Origin: Candidatus Nitrotoga sp. MKT | GTDB taxonomy: Bacteria; Pseudomonadota; Gammaproteobacteria; Burkholderiales; Gallionellaceae | Direction of reading: 5' to 3' | Assembly: GCA_003402345.1 (NCBI GenBank) | Contig: QFXH01000012.1 | Coordinates: forward strand, 1 to 64,000 | DNA length: 64,000 bases | In this document: piece after piece, positions 57,571-64,000 of the stretch | Layout of the letters: every line of letters starts with the position of its first letter | How positions within the stretch are numbered: position 1 is the stretch's first letter | Notes under the pieces: generated by a model | What the model was told of the DNA's origin: nothing | The model's database searches: none | What the model saw: the letters and a program-made list of their open reading frames with translations, nothing else | Translations under genes and position numbers: made by a program

Positions 57571-58509
57571 ATGAGCCTCCCCCAACTTTCCGTCGTCATT
57601 CCTGTTTATAACGAAGAAGAAGGCCTACAGACCTTGTTCGATCGTTTATATCCGATACTGGATAATCTCGGTATTAGCTACGAGATCGTGTTTATTAATG
57701 ATGGCAGCCGTGATCGCTCGGCAGCCATTCTACGTGAGCAATTCCAGCGCCGCCAAGATGTAACGCGGGTGATTCTGTTCAATGGCAATTTTGGTCAGCA
57801 TATGGCGATCACTGCGGGCTTTGAGCATGCGCGCGGTGCGCGCGTGGTAACACTGGACGCCGACCTGCAAAATCCGCCGGAAGAGATAGCCAAGCTGCTC
57901 GCCAAGATGGATGAGGGTTACGATTACATCGGTTCAATCCGTAAGCAGCGCAATGATAGCTGGTGGCGGCATGTGGGTTCACGCGCCATGAATCGGCTGC
58001 GCGAACGTATTACAAATATTAAAATGACTGATCAGGGTTGCATGTTGCGCGCGTATGACCGTCCCCTCATTGATGCGATCAATAGTTGTAAGGAGGTAAA
58101 TACTTTTGTCCCGGCTCTGGCCTATACTTTTGCGCGCAATCCCGCCGAGGTGATGGTAGAACATGAGGAACGTGCGTTGGGTGAATCAAAATATTCGTTG
58201 TACAGTCTGATTCGTCTTAATTTCGACCTGATGACCGGATTTTCTGTCGTGCCCCTGCAATGGTTCTCCATGGCTGGAATTGCAATTTCATTGATGTCAG
58301 CATTCTTCGTGGTCTTTCTACTGGTGCGTCGCCTGTTTGTCGGCCCCGAAGCGGAAGGGCTGTTCACTTTGTTCGCCATCGCTTTTTTCCTGATTGGCCT
58401 CACCCTATTCGGCATCGGTCTGCTGGGGGAATACATCGGCCGCATTTATCTGCAAGTACGCCATCGTCCGCGCTATTTGATTCAAGCTGTATTGGATAAA
58501 ACTGAATGA
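57571..58509 (+). CDS. arnC: ArnC-like undecaprenyl-phosphate glycosyltransferase
   Basis: A 312-residue GT2 transferase: LSVVIPVYNEEEGLQTLFD, the metal-binding TLDADLQNPPEEI, SIRKQRNDSWWRH, and two C-terminal membrane spans (ISLMSAFFVVFLLVRRLF; IAFFLIGLTLFGIGLLGEYI). It transfers formylated aminoarabinose from UDP to undecaprenyl phosphate. I use ATG 57571; a longer frame reading starts in the spacer. About 97 bases separate it from arnB, the only gap in the operon. Confidence 0.88.
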   Translation: MSLPQLSVVIPVYNEEEGLQTLFDRLYPILDNLGISYEIVFINDGSRDRSAAILREQFQRRQDVTRVILFNGNFGQHMAITAGFEHARGARVVTLDADLQNPPEEIAKLLAKMDEGYDYIGSIRKQRNDSWWRHVGSRAMNRLRERITNIKMTDQGCMLRAYDRPLIDAINSCKEVNTFVPALAYTFARNPAEVMVEHEERALGESKYSLYSLIRLNFDLMTGFSVVPLQWFSMAGIAISLMSAFFVVFLLVRRLFVGPEAEGLFTLFAIAFFLIGLTLFGIGLLGEYIGRIYLQVRHRPRYLIQAVLDKTE

Positions 58510-59432
58510 CGCGCGTGGTAGCTTTTGCTTACCATAACGTGGGTGTCCGTTGCCTGTCTGTATTACTGGCGCACGGCATAGAGGTGGCGCTGGTGGTTAC
58601 TCATCGCGACAATCCTAAAGAAAATATCTGGTTTGCCAGCGTGGCCGAGTTGGCTGCGCTGCATGGCATTCCGGTCATCACACCAGACAATCCCAATACG
58701 GTGGAAGTGCTTGAGCAAATTCGAGCGTTACAACCTGACTTTCTTTTTTCCTTCTATTATCGCGAAATGTTTAAGCGCGAATTGCTGGCAATTCCTAAAC
58801 AAGGTGCGCTCAATATGCATGGCTCGCTGCTACCGAAATATCGAGGCCGGGTTCCGGTAAATTGGGCCATCATTAAAGGCGAAACAGAAACTGGCGCGAC
58901 ATTGCACTACATGACTGAAAAGCCGGACAATGGCGCGGTGGTAGCGCAACAAGCTGTACCCATTTTGCCTGATGACACTGCATTCGAAGTGTTCCAAAAA
59001 GTCACCGTAGCGGCTGAAATCACGCTAAATGCTTGCTTGCCCGCTTTACTTGCAGGTACCGCAAAATCAGTGAAACAGGATTTGAACCAAGGTGCATATT
59101 TCGGTGGACGCAAACCGGAGGATGGCATTATTGACTGGTCGCAAGACGCGCGCAGCATACACAACCTGGTGCGCGCTGTGGCACCACCCTATCCAGGTGC
59201 GATTACCCAACTTTTAGGCAAATCCATGCGCATCCTGCAAACGTTGGTCACAACTTGCGCTACAACGGGCGAGACACCAGCTTTCTACATCAAAGAAGAC
59301 AAGGCATACGCTATTTGCGGACAAGGTGAACTGCGCATCGTACGTTTTGAGCTGGATGGCGTAGAGATGAGCGCCACAGAGTTTGCTACCCAGTATGGGG
59401 CGGCAAAATTTAGGTTTAGCGTGCCTCTATAA
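58506..59432 (+). CDS. arnA: UDP-aminoarabinose formyltransferase (N-terminal half of ArnA only)
   Basis: A 308-residue formyltransferase. The catalytic triad falls at Asn103, His105 and Asp141 in LNMHGSLLPKYRGRVPVNW and TEKPDNGAVV, close to ArnA positions 102, 104 and 140. It N-formylates UDP-aminoarabinose before ArnC acts. The C-terminal NAD-dependent UDP-glucuronate decarboxylase domain of the 660-residue E. coli ArnA is absent, and no separate gene for it lies in the window. The ATG overlaps the arnC stop. Confidence 0.87.
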   Translation: MTRVVAFAYHNVGVRCLSVLLAHGIEVALVVTHRDNPKENIWFASVAELAALHGIPVITPDNPNTVEVLEQIRALQPDFLFSFYYREMFKRELLAIPKQGALNMHGSLLPKYRGRVPVNWAIIKGETETGATLHYMTEKPDNGAVVAQQAVPILPDDTAFEVFQKVTVAAEITLNACLPALLAGTAKSVKQDLNQGAYFGGRKPEDGIIDWSQDARSIHNLVRAVAPPYPGAITQLLGKSMRILQTLVTTCATTGETPAFYIKEDKAYAICGQGELRIVRFELDGVEMSATEFATQYGAAKFRFSVPL

Positions 59433-59452
59433 GATTGTTAAAGAAAATTATC

Positions 59453-60349
59453 ATGCCACAGTTAGCGCTTAAAATTGATGTAGATACCTATCGCGGCACA
59501 CGCGAGGGAGTTCCGCGTTTAGTAGAAACGCTGAAGCGACATGATGTGCAAGCCACATTCTTCTTTTCTCTAGGCCCTGACCACACTGGGCGCGCTATCC
59601 GGCGTGTATTCCGTCCCGGTTTTTTAGGCAAGGTATCGCGCACCTCAGTGCTCGAACACTACGGCCTCAAGACGTTACTGTATGGCACTTTATTGCCTGG
59701 GCCGGATATTGGGCGCAGCTGTGCACAAATATTACGCTCGGTACGCGATGCAGGCTTTGAAGTCGGTATTCATTGCTACGACCATATCCGCTGGCAGGAT
59801 TATGTTGCTGGCAAAGATGCCCATTGGACAAGGCGTGAGGTGCAGCGCGCCGTGGATAGATTCATCGAAATTTTTGGCGTAGCGCCCAAGGCGCATGCTG
59901 CCGCCGGTTGGCAGATGAACCGGCATGCCCTACGCCTGATGCAACTACTAGATTTTGATTACAGCTCTGACACACGTGGTACACACCCCTTTATCCCCAC
60001 TTGGAATGCAGAAATTGTTGCCTGCCCGCAATTGCCTACCACCTTGCCTACCTTGGATGAAATCATTAATCGAGAGGGGATCACGGTGGAAAATGTGGCG
60101 CAGCACTTAATGAGACTGACTGCAAACCCTCCTGCTATGGGTCATGTATTTACACTGCATGCCGAATTGGAAGGGGGAAAGTGGATGCCAGCATTCGAAC
60201 AGCTCATTACGGGCTGGAAAGAACAAGGCTATGAGCTTGTTTCATTACGTCAGTATTTGGAAAACCTTAAAGACACTCTGCCACGAAATGAGTTGGTAAT
60301 AGGGACAGTAGATGGGCGTAGTGGGACACTGGCCATGCAGGGAAAATAG
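59453..60349 (+). CDS. arnD: ArnD-like deformylase (polysaccharide deacetylase family)
   Basis: A 298-residue NodB-type hydrolase: the metal motif KIDVDTYRGTREGVPRLVE, FEVGIHCYDHIRWQDYV with the zinc histidines, AAAGWQMNRHAL and YSSDTRGTHPFIP. This is the family's ArnD form, which removes the formyl group from undecaprenyl-phosphate formamidoarabinose so that it can be flipped. I take ATG 59453; a TTG at 59435 has no better site. It is the last gene of the operon. Confidence 0.88.
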   Translation: MPQLALKIDVDTYRGTREGVPRLVETLKRHDVQATFFFSLGPDHTGRAIRRVFRPGFLGKVSRTSVLEHYGLKTLLYGTLLPGPDIGRSCAQILRSVRDAGFEVGIHCYDHIRWQDYVAGKDAHWTRREVQRAVDRFIEIFGVAPKAHAAAGWQMNRHALRLMQLLDFDYSSDTRGTHPFIPTWNAEIVACPQLPTTLPTLDEIINREGITVENVAQHLMRLTANPPAMGHVFTLHAELEGGKWMPAFEQLITGWKEQGYELVSLRQYLENLKDTLPRNELVIGTVDGRSGTLAMQGK

Positions 60350-60459
60350 GCGCGGTGGGCTTCAGAGTTTCAGTTTAGTTGGAATTTAAGTGGCTGCTTA
60401 CAAGGGGCTAGATGTGATTGCGTGCAAACACATTATGGTTTGGCCTTCTTGTTATCACA

Positions 60460-61263
60460 TCAGTCACCAAACCGATATGAAGCCATAGCGACATTAAATA
60501 CTTTATCTACAAAAATACGGCTTCCGACATCATCACCCGCTGCGCCTACGACGACCATTAACGGAATGAGGTGGTCTTCCCGTGGATGAGCTAGCCGAGC
60601 TACTGGTGCTGTTTCCCAATTAATTAATTTCTCAGCGCGGTTAAAAGGGTTTGGATCGGAAATTGCTTCATTTAAATACTGCTCGAATTGTTCGGACACA
60701 GGTGTAGCATCGGTTTGTCCGAATCCTCGCATGTTGTGGTAGGTAAGACCACTTCCGATGATCAAAATGCCTTCATCCCGAAGGGGCTTCAAAGCTTCAC
60801 CAGCCCGAATATGCTCCAAGGGATTGTAATTCGATTTCAATGAAAGCATCACTACTGGAATACTTGCATCTGGATACATAAGGAACAAGGGAACAAAAGT
60901 TCCATGATCGAATCCTTGATGCGGATCTTCCTTGCTGCTGATTCCCGCTTGACCGAGTAGCTCACGAACGCGGCTTGCGAGCACAGGCGACCCTAGTGCC
61001 GGATATTTGATCCGGTAGGTATGTTCAGGAAAACCAGAGTAGTCATACCTCATCGGAGGATTGGTTGCAGTTGATACTGTAAATTCGCTTTCCTCCCAAT
61101 GGCCCGTAATGACCAAAATTGCTTTCGGTCTACAGGGGAGGCTTGCCGGAAGCTGACCCAATTCCCGAGCGGTTTTTGCAAATTGCTTCTTCATGTCATC
61201 AATATATGGCCAAGGACCACCACCATGCGAGATGAAAAAAGTTGGAAGTTTAGTGTTGTCCAT
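60460..61263 (-). CDS. Class III extradiol dioxygenase (DODA-type)
   Basis: A 267-residue LigB-fold protein of the DODA (YgiD) group. Metal or catalytic histidines stand in PTFFISHGGGPWPY, LVITGHWEESEF, DHGTFVPLFLMYP, GLTYHNMRGFG and LAHPREDHLIPL. Relatives open catechol rings such as L-DOPA; the substrate in bacteria is mostly unknown. It stands alone, converging on arnD. Confidence 0.9.
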   Translation of the reverse strand: MDNTKLPTFFISHGGGPWPYIDDMKKQFAKTARELGQLPASLPCRPKAILVITGHWEESEFTVSTATNPPMRYDYSGFPEHTYRIKYPALGSPVLASRVRELLGQAGISSKEDPHQGFDHGTFVPLFLMYPDASIPVVMLSLKSNYNPLEHIRAGEALKPLRDEGILIIGSGLTYHNMRGFGQTDATPVSEQFEQYLNEAISDPNPFNRAEKLINWETAPVARLAHPREDHLIPLMVVVGAAGDDVGSRIFVDKVFNVAMASYRFGD

Positions 61264-61441
61264 ATTTTTACTAGCTATTTATATAGTATGTTTTTAAATA
61301 CAATTTTTTAATTACAGCAAGGCAATAGCATTTTAGTATTCAGGCGGCTATCAATATCTGGATTGCAAGTGTTCCCAACATCCCCCAACAAGTCACCAGA
61401 ACCAAAAATCACTTAAATTCTAAGTGGAATAACTTACTGCA

Positions 61442-63082
61442 CTAAGTTGCGTAGTGAGCCCGGTTGCGGCCAGCGCGCTTTGCTTCATAGAGTGCACTGT
61501 CGGCACGGGCAAACACCGTGGTCGGTGTCTCATCATCGGATTGCTGGCACTGCACGACACCAATACTCACCGTCACAGATACTATCTGGCCATTGGCGCT
61601 GTAATGCATGTCCTTTACCTGAGAACGGATGCGCTCCGCCATTTTCAAGGCCATATCCGCTGTTGTTTCAACCATAATAATGATGAATTCATCACCACCA
61701 TAGCGCGCAGCATAATCCACACTACGTATCGATTGGCTGAGTATCTTGGCCACAGCTGCAATGACCTGATCACCCGCAATATGACCGTGGCCGTCATTAA
61801 GAGTCTTAAAATAATCAATGTCCATCATGAGCACTGCAAAAGGCCTCTGATTACGCTTGAATCGGGCAAGCTCATCTTTCAGGATCACGTCAAGTTTACT
61901 GCGATTATAGAGACCGGTAAGGCCATCGGTAATTGAGAGCGTCTCAAGTAACTGATTTTGTTGCTGCATGGCTTTATTTGTGGCCACAACTTCAGCATGG
62001 CTATGACGCAATTTGTCCGCCATCTGATTAAATATCTGGGTGAGGTGGCCGAATTCATCATTGCGTGTAACAGGCAGCCGCACATCAAGATCCCCGTCGG
62101 CGATACTGTTAGCCGCATTGATCAGATGTTGTAACGGTGTGACGATTGAACGCCCCATCCGAAAAGCCACTGCTGTCACTACCAACACTAACGTGCATAC
62201 CAGTGCCAGATACAAATTGCGCAAACCCACCCAAGCGGCGTAAACATCAGCACGATCCCGTTCGGCCACTACCGTGACCGGAAGCACGGCAGGCGTGTCT
62301 GCCAGGCCAATCACTTCACGATGCATTACCCCTTGAAAGATCATAGATTCACCAGGTCGCGCCAGTAGCTGCCGTAGTACTACCCCATCCAGCGACATTA
62401 GCTTGGTTGCATTAGCGCGACTACTGAGCAACTCCCTGCCATTCTGATCTAGCAATAATACTTCGCCCAGTGGTGACTTCGTCGAGTTTTTTAGATAGGG
62501 TTGCGCGGTACGTAGATCAAGCACGGCCACCAATGCACCCATGAATATATTGTCATACGACAACACAGGAACCGCAACGCTCAGCGTCGCGGTGGCGCGC
62601 TGCTTTTCCCAATGGGGTGGGACAATCACAATACCTTCGGTAAGTGCACTTTCCGGCCAACTTTTCGGCAAAGTTATAGCGGAAGGTACCGCCGCACTAC
62701 TGGCCACTACTTGTCCAGTAGCCCCGACCACGGTTAATTCCAATATTGTATCTAATTTTGATTGCACCGAACTGAGATAGTGCGTCAAGGCCTGCGGAGC
62801 TTTATTCATCTTGCCTGTAAGCGGGTGAGCAATCGGAGCAAGTCCATCGATAACTGCATTGGATGTAGACAATGCGCGCACTGTGTGGATGTGCTTATTG
62901 ATCCATAACTCCAACTCACGGCTGGCTTGGCTTGCCAGGGCACGCAGTTCACGGGTTACATTGTCGCTGATTTGTGCTTCATTCTGACGGAATGACAGCA
63001 GCCCTAAACCCAACGATGGGATAAGCGTAGCCATGATAGCGAAAACAAAAATTTTGCTTTTAATACTTCTCAACAATACCAT
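61442..63082 (-). CDS. Diguanylate cyclase with periplasmic sensor and HAMP domain
   Basis: A 546-residue membrane signalling protein: one span at about 8-28, a periplasmic dCACHE-like sensor (about 30-285), a second span (LYLALVCTLVLVVTAVAF), a HAMP linker and a C-terminal GGDEF domain. The active site GGDEF begins at about 462 and is intact, and an RxxD product-inhibition site (RSVD) lies five residues before it. It should make cyclic di-GMP and be feedback controlled. AAGGA lies upstream of the ATG at 63082. The neighbouring kinase may share its signal. Confidence 0.93.
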   Translation of the reverse strand: MVLLRSIKSKIFVFAIMATLIPSLGLGLLSFRQNEAQISDNVTRELRALASQASRELELWINKHIHTVRALSTSNAVIDGLAPIAHPLTGKMNKAPQALTHYLSSVQSKLDTILELTVVGATGQVVASSAAVPSAITLPKSWPESALTEGIVIVPPHWEKQRATATLSVAVPVLSYDNIFMGALVAVLDLRTAQPYLKNSTKSPLGEVLLLDQNGRELLSSRANATKLMSLDGVVLRQLLARPGESMIFQGVMHREVIGLADTPAVLPVTVVAERDRADVYAAWVGLRNLYLALVCTLVLVVTAVAFRMGRSIVTPLQHLINAANSIADGDLDVRLPVTRNDEFGHLTQIFNQMADKLRHSHAEVVATNKAMQQQNQLLETLSITDGLTGLYNRSKLDVILKDELARFKRNQRPFAVLMMDIDYFKTLNDGHGHIAGDQVIAAVAKILSQSIRSVDYAARYGGDEFIIIMVETTADMALKMAERIRSQVKDMHYSANGQIVSVTVSIGVVQCQQSDDETPTTVFARADSALYEAKRAGRNRAHYAT

Positions 63083-63172
63083 CTATATGAATTTCCTTAC
63101 TAAAATTAAAACCAGCTCTCTTCATTATTACCAGAATAAAGTCATATCGAATCGATATTACCGAATATCGTT

Positions 63173-64000
63173 TCATACAAATTCCTGATTAATATTCATC
63201 AAAATCTGCGCCAACAATATCCGCATTTGCATGACAATGTCCCGTGCGTGCTCAATATCTTCATCTCCCTGGAGCTGCTCTAACGCCTGACACAATTCGC
63301 CAAAACCCATTGCACCCACGGTTCTGGCCGATGCCTTGGTGCGATGCCCTAAAGCGCTCAGTGTTGCCATATCTCCCTGGGCCAACGCAGTTTCAATTTC
63401 AACCATTGCCTTCTGAGTCAAATCCAAAAACATCATGACATATTTACGGATTTTTTCTGGATGGTTCCCCAATATTTTGGCCAATATTGACAGATCGATG
63501 ATGCTTGGCTCGCTTGTACTTGCTACCCTAGTTTCTTTGACCACTGCGGGCTGGAGCGAGGTCGCTGCGAATGCAGGCACAACTAAACCGGGTCGGGGCA
63601 GAAGCCATTTTGCAAGTGTCGTGATAAGCAACTGAAAATCAATCGGTTTAGTTATAAAATCATTCATGCCCGCATCGAAACAACGTGTCCAATTTTCACG
63701 CCCAGCATTTGCTGTCATGGCAATAATCCGTGTAGCCATAAGCTCAGGGTTAGCCCGAATTTGACGGGTCGCTTCAAGGCCATCCATCACGGGCATCTGC
63801 ATATCCATCAAAACACAGTCAAAGTGTTCTTTAGCCAGCAGATCAAGGGCCTCCTTTCCATTATTGGCAATGACAACAACCACACCAATTTCTTCCAATA
63901 ACTCTTTGGCCACTTGTTGGTTAAAGAGATTATCTTCAACTAGCAGGATGCACGAGCCTTGGATTATATCCAGGCCGACCAATGGCGCAGCTTGAACAAC
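63173..64000 (-). CDS. C-terminal REC-Hpt part of a hybrid sensor kinase (partial)
   Basis: The frame is open to the window end, so the N-terminus is missing; 275 residues are seen. A receiver domain (CILLVEDNLFNQQVAKELL, phospho-acceptor in VLMDMQMPVMDGLEA, KPIDF) is followed by a proline/alanine linker. A histidine phosphotransfer domain comes last (ALGHRTKASARTVGAMGFGEL). This order is typical of the end of BarA-type hybrid kinases. It lies 90 bases before the diguanylate cyclase gene on the same strand, so they may form one operon. Confidence 0.85.
   Translation of the reverse strand, partial: VVQAAPLVGLDIIQGSCILLVEDNLFNQQVAKELLEEIGVVVVIANNGKEALDLLAKEHFDCVLMDMQMPVMDGLEATRQIRANPELMATRIIAMTANAGRENWTRCFDAGMNDFITKPIDFQLLITTLAKWLLPRPGLVVPAFAATSLQPAVVKETRVASTSEPSIIDLSILAKILGNHPEKIRKYVMMFLDLTQKAMVEIETALAQGDMATLSALGHRTKASARTVGAMGFGELCQALEQLQGDEDIEHARDIVMQMRILLAQILMNINQEFV

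Noticed and set aside
61454-61936. Plus-strand 160-residue ORF
   Set aside because: Antisense to the GGDEF domain, with no ribosome site and low-complexity histidine/threonine content.

Overview
The window looks like chromosomal DNA of a betaproteobacterium, probably of the Nitrosomonadales/Gallionellaceae type. Pointers are the XrtA/PEP-CTERM regulatory and export genes (prsK, prsR, prsT, a PEP-CTERM-tailed protein, exosortase-associated acyltransferases), a zipA-ligA pair, an S-methyl-5'-thioinosine phosphorylase, and metZ behind a SAM-II riboswitch. Family-level placement is inference. I saw no rRNA, tRNA or CRISPR array.

Left part (1-16922). A probable transposase tail faces an NDP-forming acyl-CoA synthetase that stops where its usual GNAT domain would begin. 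An AT-rich methyltransferase and fumC follow. A minus-strand run then carries zipA, ligA, galU, hpt, a methylthioinosine/methylthioadenosine phosphorylase and a second-type peptide deformylase. Next come an ArsR regulator with a perfect operator palindrome and two AHSA1 genes, an orphan YjfB-like gene with a strong terminator, and the divergent metR / metE-folB pair.

Accessory cassette (16923-20886). This is the most novel unit: a reverse transcriptase of the non-retron, non-intron type (YVDD) overlaps a RecB/Cas4-like PD-(D/E)XK protein with a QxxxY motif. A 22-bp perfect hairpin lies in the 448-bp leader. The unit resembles a two-gene RT defence system. A dRS3-like repeat, a second YebC-family gene and one of two copies of a MITE-like element lie next to it.

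20903-34237. An HPr-rel-A type operon (Tat-signal protein, PqqD-like protein, HprK-like kinase, nucleotidyltransferase) has a good sigma-54 promoter. Then come an FNR regulator with a perfect FNR box, a SCO lipoprotein, recA-recX, pncC, metZ with its riboswitch-terminator switch, and yebC-ruvC-ruvA-ruvB.

34283-53863. An envelope and exopolysaccharide region holds an outer-membrane barrel with a FimV-like head, an RND/MMPL exporter fused in frame to a LolA-like domain (with an internal ribosome site), a ThiF-type enzyme, a PEP-CTERM protein, two exosortase-associated acyltransferases, a methyltransferase, PrsT, a nucleotide-sugar dehydrogenase, the PEP-CTERM glycosyltransferase and the PrsK/PrsR two-component pair. 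Sigma-54 promoters lie before the PEP-CTERM gene and the first acyltransferase, as expected if PrsR, a sigma-54 activator, controls them.

54213-64000. A small coupled ORF leads a tight arn-type operon (arnT, a flippase subunit, arnB, arnC, the formyltransferase half of arnA, arnD) for aminoarabinose modification of lipid A; the UDP-glucuronate decarboxylase half is absent. The window closes with a DODA-type dioxygenase, a diguanylate cyclase and the REC-Hpt end of a hybrid sensor kinase that runs off the edge.
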